A DNA stretch of 64,000 nucleotides from Membranipora membranacea. Lineage: Eukaryota > Bryozoa > Gymnolaemata > Cheilostomatida > Membraniporidae. Positions 11,801-23,232 of this stretch are shown here, one piece after another. Below the pieces are notes generated by a model that did no database searches, was not told the DNA's origin, and worked only from the letters and a program-made list of their open reading frames with translations. The position numbers and the translations under genes are program-made. The stretch lies in assembly GCA_914767715.1 (NCBI GenBank), contig OU612068.1, forward strand, positions 20,958,001-21,022,000, given 5' to 3'. Position 1 is the stretch's first letter; every line of letters begins with the position of its first letter.

Positions 11801-14800
11801 AAGCATTGAGCTCGAAACGAGTACCCAAATCTCTTTTCCTACCGATCATTTTTAATCATATTAACATGTCTTAGGTTCATGTTTCATATTCATTGGTTGC
11901 GATGATTTGTAGGAGTTACACTTGTACACCGTTCTTTTACAGGTATCGAAAGAAATTTCAAGGTTTGTTGCATAGGGGATCACAACTCCAAACCTAGAGT
12001 GTTTGAAAGAAGCTGGTTTATGGAGAAAATGTAAAAATAACCTTAGCACACAATGGACATACTTTGCTATCTACTGTGTTGGCCAAAACAATTGCAACTA
12101 GGATTTTGAGGCCTAACATTACCAATCATCACTGTCCAATAATTGCATGCCACGAAATCCCACTTGAGCATGTTGAGCGCTCGATCTTCATGTCATCAAG
12201 AAACTCCCTTAAATTAACCAAAGAGCCGACTGTGATGAGATTTGATTGATTAATAAATGGTGAATATTCTCACCTTGACCAATGGGAATAGATTCAGGAT
12301 CAAAGTGGAGTTTTTTTGGATCAATCATCATTCCTCTTATGATTTCAGGTAGTTCAACCATAGCTGCAACAAACCAACAAAAGAAATTATGTAACAACAT
12401 GTTTAGAAAGATTCACTTGTTTCACAATCAAACTGTTTTTGAAAACCTTCCCTAGCAAGATCACCTTCCGATATCTCGTTTAGGGATGATTGACAAGTGT
12501 TTGCACTTGCAAATTTTACAAATCACACAACACCAGGCAGAAAAGTATTAAAATATTGTTTGTCAGCATCTCAATAATGGTCACTTTATATGCATTTTAT
12601 TAGCGTTATTAGGATAATTATAGAAACACATACGTTCATGTGGGATATCCTGAGGTTGAAGGCAGCGCGGCTTAAACTTTCTCAGGATGATCACAGCTAT
12701 GACTATCAGTAGAACACAGATAACGATGACAATCACAGCTATCGCCCAGCCAGGAAACGGCTCTTCTGAAATGGAAAGTTGTATTAGGTTTTATTGAAAA
12801 CAACAAAGAATTCTGTCAGAAATTCCGTAGTTTGAGTGGTCAGATGTTGCCTGAGTAGATGAGAGTAGAATTTCTTCAACCACATGCCCATGTTGGTTGG
12901 GATGCGATTGATAAAGTAATGCTGATACCAGCAACCCAGGCAATGTTTGAGCACTTACTCTAAGGGGTCCGCAGCTGCTGCAAGGTACGTCAGTGGATAT
13001 ATCACATCCAAAACACACCGAGGATGAGAATAAATCAGGATAAGAGAAATCAGATGTTAAAGGTCAAATTCAGAGATATCTAACATTGTACCTGATGGTC
13101 ACATCATGTAAACTGTCAGATTGTCACAATATGAAAAACATAAGGGAGGATGAATTGTTGCTGACCATAAACGTATTAATATTATATCATGGTGAAAATA
13201 GCAATTGATGGTTTATCTTGTAATTGGAATTTCACTCGCTTGGCTCTGTGCAGGTTTTGAACAATGCAAACATATTTGAGAGGAATGCCAGAAGTGATTT
13301 AATATTAATATCAAAGAACAATATTTTACACAATACTTACCAGCCCACTTGTGTAGGGTCAGGTCACCAACTGATAACTCATTTTGTGCCACATCTACCT
13401 GTTAGTATTAATAAATTAATGAGTAAAAAGCTTAGTCATGTTGTTTCAAACAGAAATGGTAAGTGGAAAACTTTGTATTTACAAACAGCTTCTGTGCCAT
13501 CCTTGAAACATAATTTTGGAATGACCTTCATATCAAGCAAAAGCTGCTTTTATACACTGGGCGATGACGGTACAGAGTTGTCCCTTCTTGCACCTTTCTT
13601 GGACCTTGGCCGAGCCTAGTGGACGAGTGTGGAGAGGGCTGAAATGGATCGAGTGTATTTTTAGAGTTTGGTCAAGCCTTGTATTTAATGGACATTTTAA
13701 AAATACCCTCAGTTGAACACAGTGGTTGGCTTTACATCTTCATAAGACTCTTGGAAAACTGCAAAAAAGAATTGCCGTCTTTTATTTTCATCTTAGAAAG
13801 TAGTTTTAAAGATTAGACAGCGGCATAGTAATGGGAAGCCGGTATCTGGATTGTAACAATCATGAAATAAATTAGACTTTAAAAATGATACTATAATCCA
13901 AACTCACAACAACCGCGGCTGAGGCTTCCTTTGAATCATCATCGAACAGCTTACTAGCTACAGCGATGAATGTGCAGCTAAGTTTAGAATCGGAGAGCTC
14001 CATAACTATGCAATCTATATTCTGAAGGGCGCTCTTAAGAGTTACTTTGTAATCACTCTTTATCAAACCTGAGCTAAGCTTCTGCCCTGTCAGGTTTAAA
14101 GTGTTTTCTCCTTTGACTAGCTGCATAGGCTGTAAATAATGTGAGATTTGAACTTGTTGATCGCACACTACATATAATAATAATAGCGTGAATAAATCTA
14201 GGACAGTACCATAAATATCAAGGTCCAGAGTTGTCCTCTCTTTTGTTATGTGAAGACAACTAATTCTTGTTTAGCCAAATACTATCGAAAATATGAGGAG
14301 TTATTATAAGGGAAGGGATGGGATGAACACACAAAGGTCAATTCAATATTCTAGAGCGGCAGCTCTCTGTTTCAGTTACAATACAATGTAAGGGCACCAT
14401 TGAGATTACCTCAGTGCTGAGCTGATCAAATACTGGAACTGTATCACTCAGCTTTAGTTGATTGTTAGTATCAGACACAGGTACTCCATCAGACATTAGA
14501 ACCATTGAGAAGGTGTGTTCAGAAGAATCAGATGTTGTAGCACTCTGTCTTTTCTCTGAATCACAAATTTAGTCATAAATAACGAAATTTTCAAGTTAAT
14601 AGCAGCTGGGCTTTGTTTGGTAATATTTTCAACGATAAACAAGTAAATATAGAAACTACTCCAATTTTTAGTAAAGTCTGTTTCGGCAGATACTTCCTTG
14701 ATACTTTCACTTGAAACTTGAAAAGAAGTTTGCATAGCACTTTTGGACCTATCTCTGGATTAAGTTGAGGCTGAGGTTAAACCTCCCACTCACCTCTGAC

Positions 14801-17800
14801 GAGACCTGATACATCTGGTAGTACACAAATCACTTCTTGCTCTTTTCCATCATATGTGCAATTCTACAATATTCGATAATAGACGGACATGAAAACCTGC
14901 ACATAGTCTGGAGCGCATCCATATTTTTTAATCATTCATTTCATTATATTTTTTACACAATCAGATGAAAAAAAGAAATAAACATGACGGAAACTAAGGT
15001 TACCTCGGTAATGGAGTTTTGCTGCTCAGTCTGGGAGGTTCTCCATATTCTAATTTGGTAAAGCTGTGCTGAGTCACCGTTTCTGATGGCAAATACAATG
15101 TCCACACCGCCGCTACATTATTGCAAAACATGTTTTCAGTACCATACTCAGATAGGTAATGATCTGATATAATCCTATCCTCATATATTTAATATGTATT
15201 ATTTTATAGTCCATTCTGTTTCCGCCAATGGTTCAGAAAAAAACTGTTAGAAAAGTTGAAGCTGGTAGTTCAACATAAATATTCAAATCAATATGTCAAA
15301 AGAAATTTAAGAGTTACCTACCTGACTATTCCTTGCTGCCGGGGAACATTGCTGACTTCTGGATTAGGCATATATGTATACACATATCGTGCTGTACTAA
15401 GATTTGAGGCTAATGGAAACTTGAATTCTACATCTACTCGGCTATTTTCTCTCCCCGAGGGCATTTTGAGTGTTAACTCACCACTGTTTATTCTGCAATA
15501 CATTAAATCACTGTCAAAATCTCTAGAGTGAGACATATGATAAGGTTGATGGAATTTGATAAATCACTATATTCACGTTGCAAAGGTTTATACTGGACAC
15601 TGGAGTTTATGAAGGACACAATGTTCTCTTTACTAACTGATCCAGCGTCAGTAGGAGTGCAGAATAGCCTGGGCAGGCTGTCGTGGGTGGATGGGTAGGG
15701 GGTTGGGTTGGTGGGTGAGAGTATGGTGGGGGAACCCACGCAACCCCAACAGCCTACGCAGGCTGAGTGCAGATGGCTTATTGAAACAAACTAGACCAAT
15801 GGATACTGTGTAAAAAATACTATGACGGTTTTTGTTTCCGCAAATAATGACGATGTATATTGTATGTGCTAGTTTCAAATAAATGATAGACCAAGTTATG
15901 GAAATGACTGAGAAATGGCTGACTGGCTTGCATGTGTTACCATTAATTAGTGGATATTACAGGTAAGACAACAATAACGCACCTGGTAAAGTTTACTGGC
16001 TTCTTGTCAACGTATATTGACAGATTAGAAGGCAAATAACCTTTAGCATGTACGATTGTACCTCCATTTCTCTGTCCACTAAGCGGCCTCACTTCATCGA
16101 CTCGAACCAGCTACAAAAGTAACACAAATTTTGCATACATTAACCAAAGTAGGAGGGAGAGAGAGACCCGGCTTGATCAGTATACTAGAAGTTCCATAAA
16201 GACAGTACCCTGCCTCTAGCGCAAGGCCTGTCAAGGAATACGTTTTGAGGGATTTCGTCCAGCATTTCTTTGATTGTAATGATCTAACATAGGGCAAATG
16301 CTTTCGATAATAATATCTTGCGACAATTGTGTTACTGAATGACATTTGATAATGCCCCCTGTTGAAATCCATTATAGTCAAAGGTACTTTTGAATTGACT
16401 CCTACGACCAATGTGAGGGTATAGTCTACTTTCCTGATCTCGAAAAGGATTTATCACTCACTTGACAAGTTGGGGTTGGGTTATCCCATGTCCCAACTAC
16501 TCTCTCACTATCATCTCTCTTTTCCACACATTGACTTGTATTATGCAGTGTTGACAGTGCGAAGCCTTCTTTACAGTTGAACCTGATAGTATCCCCGTAT
16601 CGATATTCCTCAAGTTCTTGACTCGCCACAAGATTTGTATCCTCGATTGGAGGCTGTTCACAAATAGGCTGACCTGAAATATTAAACAGGTTTTTCCTAT
16701 GGCATATTAAACATAAATCCAGCAATCACAACAAATGCTGATGTAACCGAACAGATGGAGTGAATGATTTCTGAAGATATAATATATAAGGGTTTCACCA
16801 GAGGGCTTCATTTCATCGAACCACTTTTATCAACAACTCACTGTAGTTCAAGGATAGATAGAGTCCATATGAGCTGTCCCCATCTGGAACTGAAGAGCCT
16901 ATATATATGACACCATCTATCAGGTTAAGAGTCTCAGGTTTACTGACCATGCAAACTGAGGAGTTACCAGTCACAAAGTAAGGATCTGTTCCACACCCTG
17001 TTAAAAGAAAAGTGTCAGGTTTATAAACAGTGCTGTAGTTCTTGGGGAGGCAGTGTGGTAAGGAGGCAGTGCCCCCCGTCCAAGAACGCTAAATTATGCC
17101 GCCTGAAAACTCTAGTTGAATAATCCATTTCAGAATCAGCTCTTTTGGGCCTTTTGATTATATACAATTTTGCCTTTGCTCCAGCCGCATGTGAGTAACT
17201 CACAGCTCCCCAAATAGTTTTCCTTTGCACCCTCAGGGACTTTGCCGCTCTTATCATTTCTTTCTAAAGAACAGCCCTGCATTATTAGGCATTAACGGTT
17301 CTGCTGCCGGCTATTGGTCAAGTCAAACTGAAATTTTGAAGCTGTCTTGTTCAAACAAAATGTCTGGTCTCATCACGCCAATGACAAAAATGAGTTTGGT
17401 CAATGATGACGAAATCAGTTTTATCAATGAAGTCTAAGTCAAGCCTACCTTCGCAAACAGTAGATACTTGGTCTTTAGCCAGATTAATCAGCTTCAGTGA
17501 GTTGTCTTCTCTATCAGCCACAAGCAGTACCTCATCGGGGATAAGCCATATTATGGACCTGAGGCTAGCTGTATGATGCGTTGGCGCGCCAGCTTGAAAA
17601 TCATCTGCAATAAGAAAATGGCTCTCTAAAACATTATCTGCTTTTTCAAGTTTATTCCACTGTCACTCAGTGGTGCAGCGGTGCAGCGGTGCAACGGTGC
17701 AACGGTGCAACGGTGCAACGGTTCAGCGGTGCAGCGTAGAATCAGTGCAGCGGTGCAATGGTGAATCAGTGCATTGGAGCGGTGGTAAACATTAAACAAG

Positions 17801-20646
17801 TCCTTGGTCCTTGGTAGGCCTACCTGATCATACTACGAGTGGCCTAGGATGGGTGCAGGATGGTTTGGGTTACCTCCCTGGAAAAAAGTTGTAAGTTTAA
17901 GTGTTCAAAAATGCTAGGTTTTTTAGGCCTGAGTGCAATAATATTATTAACTTTGGAATTATTATGTATTATAAACTCCAAAATAATGAAAAAAACCGCA
18001 GCATGTCAAAAGTTTATGACAGAAAATCATAAATGGCAAGTAAATGTTTTAAGTGGCAGATGTTTTGTTCAATTGTTCGATCTATCAAAAATTAAAATTC
18101 ATTATAACATTATAGAAGCTCAGGAAACAGTTATGGTAGTCATCAAGGTCATAAAACTAAAAAATGTCACCATTTCCTCCAAGAATTTCCTCTCCCAATT
18201 AGTTGTAGGGATTTAGGGATAAAAGATAAAGATTAAGAGTCACAAGGAATCCAGTCAACCTATAGAATATTTGTTCTATCATTACATTCTTCTTTCTAAG
18301 CCTACTAAATTTAATTTGCCATAAGCATTCTAAAGGAATGGTCATCCTTAGGGCACTTCATGCTTCATCTTGCATACTTACGGAACTTTGCTCTTTTTTT
18401 TATGCGAATCTTTAACAATTTCAACAATTTGTACACATCTACAAACCTCCAAATCTAGCGCTGGATAGTGTACCATCCTGTGTCTCATAACCCTCAGGTC
18501 TGTTATCATTACTTGACGCATTGGAACCGGCTATCTGCACAAGCTCTGCTGTCTTTAGATTGTATTTCACTATACCAAACCTCTGAGTGATGAAGAGATG
18601 TTCTTTTGTCGAGTCAAAGACTAATGCTGTTGGTTTCACAAAATTATCATTTCCTGAAATCAGCGGCTCTACCATACCTGAAATTACGCAGAAAATCAAC
18701 AAAGTGACAAAATTAAAAACAAGAAAAAGATGTCGAAGGTACAAAACAATAAGAAATAATGCTGAAAAATGGACTGAATGGGGGGAGGGGTAGAAAGTAC
18801 TAGTTCATACTGTTCAACACTAGCAATACCTATGTTAACAATAAGAGAATATCAGGATTTTATTGAGTAGCTGTGTTAAAGGTCAAATGATAGTACCTGT
18901 TGCAAGGTCATGTCGAGCTAAAAGACCTCTGTCCGTACTGCAAAGGTAGAAGAGCTGTTGCTTCTCCTCATTGGCTATAACAGCTGTCAATTCCATGAAC
19001 ATAGCCTCTCTTGCGGTAACATTTTCATGCATCAAACCCTGGTTTGCTCCACATCTCCCTGCGATTGTTGTAACATTGTTTGTAGACCTTACCAGTTTTC
19101 TCACACATTGATTACCATCAGCTATGATGACTTCAGATCCGTTGTTAATTTGAATCATGTCGTTGACCCCATTGAAACCCGCATACATGCCAACATCATC
19201 TTCGAGTCCTGAGCCGGTTGGAGAACCTAGGATCAAAATATATAATAATATATATTAATAATAATATATAATAATAATAAATGGTAATTGCAACAAAATG
19301 TTCTTGTTTCTTTCTACTCAACGGTCATATATTCAGTCAACACCAAAACATACAACAAGGGATCATACACTCTGATAAATATCAGTGCTTAACATGGGGA
19401 GATAACTTACGAACCTGCTAAATATTCGATTTCTCCTTGCTGAGAGATCGTGGCGACGCTATGCTGATTGGAGATCAGAAACCCTCCGGGGTTTAGTAGA
19501 TCAGGCTCAATATCATACGCCTTTCGTAATTCATGCTCATATTTTATCTCATTCAGCTCACCAAAACTTATCAGTGAGTCACTAAAAAAAAGTAGGATTG
19601 CCTTTGGTTGTATTACAAGGGGAAATGTATCACAAGAGCAGTGGTTAAAAACAGGTGCTGAATTCTTGTTAATAATTGCTCCCTATTTAAGTAAGCATGA
19701 TAATGTAAAGATTTATCTCATACCCCTTTGTCCAATCAGCGTTCTCTAAAGAAAGCTGCAGACCTTGAGCTCAATGCATTTATGATGTTAGAAATTTAAT
19801 ATAGCGATGTGCTGGAATAATTTTATATAGCAATTTTCTTTAGAAATTTTATATAGCAATTTTCTTGAGAAATGTCCAACAGGCAGATACCATACTGCAC
19901 AGTAGTGCCCTCGGTAAAAGTCTGATTCCTGCGACATCCGATCTATACCTTATCCATACAGGGCTATTATTTTTGAATCCCTAAGATTCCATCTTTAGTG
20001 TAAACTCTTTTCCTTTTTTTCCTTGTGCGCTGTTTTCAGAATCAACACTCAATTTTCAACATTATATTATATTTGTGATAGAAATAAAATCTATCAATAA
20101 TATGAGTTACTCATCTAATAGCAATTACTGAGAGACATGATACTGAAAGGCTAACTATACCGATGACCAGTATTTATAATCTTTGAATATACCCTTCTAT
20201 GAGAGCCACTGTTGAACAATGCAGCTGTTTGGATGCTGATTTTAAGGCAGCAAAATATGTGAGGATTGGAAACCTTGTCTATTGCACATAACCACTAAAT
20301 CATGTTTAGATAGTTTGGGTTTCATGGTAGTGGTTGTCAGTCAGAGGCGGGCATCAACCCATCAAAACTGAATCAGAGACCAAACCCTGGCCCTGGTGAT
20401 CTTAGCCTTATCTTAAAGAGCCAATGAGTTTGAGATAATGCTAGGCAATCTCAGTTCTTATCCACAAACCTCAAGGCTACCCCGGACCGGGAAGGGTGTC
20501 TCAGCCTCCCTGCTCGCACTAAGTGTATCAGGTTTATGGGTTATACTGAATGATGAGCTTGATACTTACTTGCGGATACGACCTGGTCCCGGGCAAACTG
20601 CGACGACTTCAACCCAAAATAGTGAGATCAAAACTACTGTCAACAT
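8044..20646 (-). CDS. Gene A: NHL-sushi-IPT receptor tyrosine kinase, 24 exons, intact
   Basis: This is a predicted type I membrane RTK of 1,196 aa, assembled from 24 exons with GT/AG borders, consistent phase and no internal stop (3,591 nt including TAA at 8,044-8,046). The ATG at 20,646 has G at -3 and begins a hydrophobic signal peptide. Approximate domains: signal 1-18, NHL propeller 40-330, sushi 376-443, IPT-like domains 444-745, membrane helix 752-772, kinase 808-1075, tyrosine-rich tail 1076-1196. Kinase landmarks are GQGYFGKV, VAVK (Lys ~841), HRDIAARN (Asp ~937), DFG (Asp ~955) and activation-loop DYYR, so it should be active. It would bind an extracellular ligand and signal by phosphorylation. 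The architecture recalls Met/Ron with NHL replacing Sema. D is a near-identical paralogue and C a divergent one. The ligand and exact orthology are unknown. Confidence 0.88.
9168..12363 (-). other. Gene A exons 16-22: juxtamembrane segment and tyrosine kinase domain
   Basis: Exons: 16 12,274-12,363; 17 11,712-11,789; 18 11,392-11,579; 19 10,904-11,013; 20 10,458-10,620; 21 9,900-10,036; 22 9,168-9,331. In order they give the Gly-rich loop (GQGYFGKV), VAVK, helix-C FLEEA, HPNIL and PYMELGDL as in Met/Ron, HRDIAARN, DFGMSKDVYSSDYYR as in Trk-type loops, WMALESL, EVWSFGVLIWELF and the closing CW...RPT motif. The aspartate normally found in 'DVWSFG' is Glu here, at the exon 20/21 junction. Confidence 0.88.
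10113..10178. repeat. Interstitial (TTAGGGG)n tract in gene A intron 20
   Basis: About eight copies of a 7-bp GGGGTTA unit with slight decay. It resembles telomeric DNA but is one G longer than the common animal TTAGGG. Gene D has a shorter, rearranged copy at 59,160-59,207. Confidence 0.85.
12634..12765 (-). other. Gene A exon 15: transmembrane helix
   Basis: A single exon bounded by phase 1 introns encodes GWAIAVIVIVICVLLIVIAV, then basic residues (RKFKPRC), a clear type I membrane anchor with a positive cytoplasmic stop-transfer end. C (43,354-43,485) and D (61,807-61,938) have the same 132 nt exon. Confidence 0.9.
13341..16110 (-). other. Gene A exons 8-14: IPT/TIG-type domains
   Basis: Exons: 8 15,983-16,110; 9 15,322-15,492; 10 15,004-15,112; 11 14,794-14,863; 12 14,410-14,555; 13 13,908-14,129; 14 13,341-13,398. 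Exon 8 begins VRVDEVRPLSGQRNGGT, a typical IPT start. Exon 9 ends with MPNPEVSNVPRQQGIVRSGG, the start of a second domain. Exon 13 has GENTLNLTGQKLSSG followed by paired cysteines, as in plexin/Met IPT domains. I count about three Ig-like IPT folds between sushi and membrane. They would form the stalk, as in Met, Ron and plexins. Confidence 0.72.
15666..15764. mobile_element. Small foldback element in gene A intron 9 (between exons 8 and 9)
   Basis: The ends AGCCTGGGCAGGCTG and CAGCCTACGCAGGCT are imperfect inverted repeats, followed inward by CGTGGGT/ACCCACG. The central part is G-rich. Gene C has no such sequence in the equivalent intron. Probably a MITE-like insertion. Confidence 0.4.
16462..16997 (-). 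other. Gene A exons 6-7: cysteine-containing linker and sushi/CCP domain
   Basis: Exon 6 (16,842-16,997) encodes a linker starting GCGTDPYFVTGNSSVC, possibly the closing propeller blade. Exon 7 (16,462-16,673) encodes a sushi domain: four cysteines spaced as C...YRYGDTIRFNC...C...TPTC, with the usual Tyr-Gly-Asp before the second Cys and a Gly-Phe after it. CCP modules mediate protein-protein contacts in ectodomains. Confidence 0.8.
17449..20646 (-). other. Gene A exons 1-5: signal peptide and NHL beta-propeller
   Basis: Exons: 1 20,570-20,646; 2 19,415-19,581; 3 18,897-19,226; 4 18,447-18,677; 5 17,449-17,604. Exon 1 encodes the signal peptide, then a CPGPGRIR segment. Exons 2-5 hold NHL-type repeats: stretches such as NQCVRKL...TTIAGRCG, PTALVFDSTKEHLFIT and SLRSIIWLIPDEVLLVADR match the pattern of hydrophobic strand, (I/V)AD, NxxVR and 'G-DG-A-F'. 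Exons 3, 4 and 5 are each flanked by phase 1 introns. The inferred role is the ligand-binding propeller. Intron 1 (19,582-20,569) shows no gene. Confidence 0.8.
17670..17785. repeat. GGTGCAGC/GGTGCAAC minisatellite in gene A intron 4
   Basis: A tandem array of an 8-bp GGTGCARC unit, some copies changed, ending in GAATCAGTGCA variants. It is purely intronic and absent from gene C. Confidence 0.85.
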
Positions 20647-22085
20647 ATCCTGAGAAAAGTCTGCTTTACAATAGAGGTCCTATCAGCCAGTCTGCAGACT
20701 GTGGTACCCGATGGTCCACCAGTATAACTAGTAGAAGTTCAGGCAAGTAGTAATACTCCTTGGCTCAAGTTTTAGGTAGCTGTTGTCTCAGGATTGAGGA
20801 TTTCTGTGAGTAAATGAGCACGAAAGGGTTAGTGATTCCTTGATGTGAGTTGCCAAAATAAAGCTGCAGTACCAATGTGTACTAGTTGGTCGGCTCATCT
20901 AACGACTATGCTCTTATGGTCGATAAACCATGACAAGGTGTGTGTGTAGTATAAGGCTAGAGGATAACCTCAGAGTATCACCATGGTATTCAATGAGTAA
21001 GCTCTTGGCAAATAAATGCAATGAAATCACTTAAATGTGCAAATCAAAATTTTGTGAATTCTTGTCAGAAGTTGAGGTTTTTGTATCAATGAAATCATGC
21101 CACAGGATTCTGGATAAACAGATACAGGCGAGAAATTGTCCTCACGTAAGCTTAGCGTTGCGTCCAATCAATTTTAATGATATTTAATGGATTTCAATAT
21201 CATTCCTCAATTTTTTTGCCAAGAATCATTTTGCCATTTCGCCATTCACATCGTGCCATAGCATCACACGACTTGACCACAACCAAAGTCCTTTGTAAAC
21301 AGTCTGGTAGTGCACTCTGTACTCTTGAGACCACAATTTTAAAGTGTTATTTGTAATTAGAGTCATGTTTCCAAAAATTTGTTTCATTAACAATCTATCA
21401 TTTCACAGCAGCGATTGCCCACCGAGATCTTGGCGCTAAGCACGACACTCTTTTCTCATATAGCAATGAAACCCATCATGCTATCTGCCAAATTTCAGAC
21501 ATACCAGTACATAATTATGCCAGTATGCCAGTAAAATCTGAATGCGCTGGGTAGCAGAAAAATGTACTTCCTCTTGATTGGTTATGAAAGATAAAATATT
21601 ATTGATAATAAACAACTGATCTCTCCTCTTGCGCAAGTAAATCAATCAACCATAAGGAAATAAGATGATTTATCTCATTTTTGACCACCCTAATTATACT
21701 GAGGAAACGAAAATATTTTATTGCATCCAATTTTTACACTGAGATCATCTGTCCTCTCTCATGACAGTCTTTGATTGACCTTATTGTTATCTGTAAAGCT
21801 AAGCCTCCTGATGTCAAATGATTGCAAAGCAAACGACAAAAAGAATTAAGTATGACCAAGGAGTTCCATGGTATCACTGGGAAAGGGTTTATCCCACATT
21901 TAAATCCTGACATTGTACTTAGTTCATTCATTCTTCTCTCCCTCATAAAACGCAAACTAATTTTGTAATGTTCTATTTGCATTTAATTGGCTATGAGGCA
22001 ACCTGAGTTTATTTGATTCAACTTGCTTGAATATAACTACATGAGACTTGTTTTCACAACTAGATAGTAAGCAAGAGAGACTTAC

Positions 22086-22216
22086 CCTGTCGTTCAGAGT
22101 ATCAGAATATCGTAATATGAGGTAATAGCATCTGAAATAAGTCACTTTAGGTTCAAGTGTGTCACTCGGTAACTGTATCCTACAATCTATGACCATCTCA
22201 TTCAATTCTTTGTCAC
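22086..22216 (-). CDS. Orphan exon-like ORF, function unknown
   Basis: A 131 nt open stretch has a good acceptor (polypyrimidine run ending TTTTTGCAG) and a consensus donor (GTAAGT) on the minus strand. In one frame it reads NEMVIDCRIQLPSD...TYFRCYYLILRYSD. It matches none of the RTK exons, and I found no partner exon in compatible phase nearby. It could be a first or isolated exon of another gene, an upstream exon of gene A, or chance. Confidence 0.2.
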
Positions 22217-22319
22217 CTGCAAAAAGAGAACCTAACCCTGAGAAATGCCCCTTTGTTCAGAGTGTCAAATCCCGGCAAAAAACTGAAATGTCAATTATTG
22301 GGCAATGATGCTCATTAGT

Positions 22320-22384
22320 AGCCTGTCTGAAAAAGCTTTGTACGGTGTTCGGTGACCACTGAACAAAGCTTGTTAAGACAGGCT
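22320..22384. mobile_element. Short palindromic MITE (AGCCTGTCT...)
   Basis: The 65 bp element has inverted ends: AGCCTGTCTGAAAAAGCTTT at the left, and at the right ACAAAGCTTGTTAAGACAGG then CT. It can be read as flanked by TA. The same family is found at 61,684-61,772. Confidence 0.6.
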
Positions 22385-22569
22385 AGCTAATCAGGTGCCT
22401 ACACCACTCAAGCCAAGAGTTATGTGTACATTGGACAAGAGAGCACAACTTGCCAAGGCTTGCGCAGTGTATAATAATAATAATCATCTTACATAACTTC
22501 CACTTCTAAAGAGACGCCAACATTTACTCCCTTCTACAGTCAGCCTGATCGCTATCATCTGGATTGGCA

Positions 22570-22965
22570 GCTAATCAAACAATTTATAATACACAATTTG
22601 TAATACACAATTTATAATACAACAAATTTTAATACACAATTTATAATACAACAAACTTTAATATACAATCTATAATACAAACATTCTCATACACAATTTA
22701 TGTTACACAATAATAAAACATGATCTATAAAACGACATTTTTGATACACAATTTGAAATACACAATTTATAATACAACACATTTTAATACATTTATAATA
22801 CAAACAATCTCATACACAATTTATGTTACACAATTTATGATACACCAGATACGAGTAACGAGATTTGAGAGACACAACACCACGACACAAGACACACACG
22901 ACAAACGACACACAGCACACAACACAATGCACATGACACAAGACACACAAAACACGACACACGAC
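22570..22965. repeat. AT-rich intronic minisatellite, unit B copy
   Basis: Same compound repeat as at 2,262-2,640: AATTTATAATACACA-type units followed by an ACACGACACAAGACACA tract, in the equivalent intron. Confidence 0.8.
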
Positions 22966-22971
22966 ACAGCT

Positions 22972-23232
22972 TTAAGATCGAAAAGCCTTATCCAGCAGTT
23001 TTCTTAGTTTTATTTGTAATTTTTTATTGTGTACCTGTACCTGACAGACTACATTTTTTCTATTTACAATGAGTAATTGTGCGCTCATCCAAACAATTCT
23101 TTTTTAGTACTGTAACATTGTGAGCACTGATTTATTTACCTTACAGTATTGACAGGCATTAAAGTCTATACAAACAAACAAACAAACAAACAAACAAACA
23201 AACAAACAAACAAACAAACAAACAAACAAACA
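22972..23232 (+). mobile_element. LINE 3' end with longer (CAAA)n tail, unit B copy
   Basis: Orthologous to the insertion at 2,652-2,887, with the CAAA run expanded (about 23,172-23,232). The shared position shows that it inserted before units 0 and B were duplicated. Confidence 0.45.

Larger units (their letters stand above)
20647..22529. other. Upstream region of gene A / spacer to unit B
   Basis: This would hold the promoter of gene A. No TATA box or block shared with the C-type flanks is obvious. One short exon-like stretch (22,086-22,216) and one palindromic MITE (22,320-22,384) are listed separately; otherwise nothing is recognised. Unit B is cut off at about 22,530, inside its exon 23, so an old breakpoint lies at the right end. 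Confidence 0.5.

Noticed and set aside
13224-13619. 131 aa plus-strand frame
   Set aside because: It runs across gene A exon 14 and its introns on the opposite strand, and is broken in the near-identical copy in gene D.
17860-18216. 118 aa plus-strand frame in gene A intron 4
   Set aside because: It is Lys/Ile-rich as expected from AT-rich DNA, has no recognisable domain and no equivalent in gene C.
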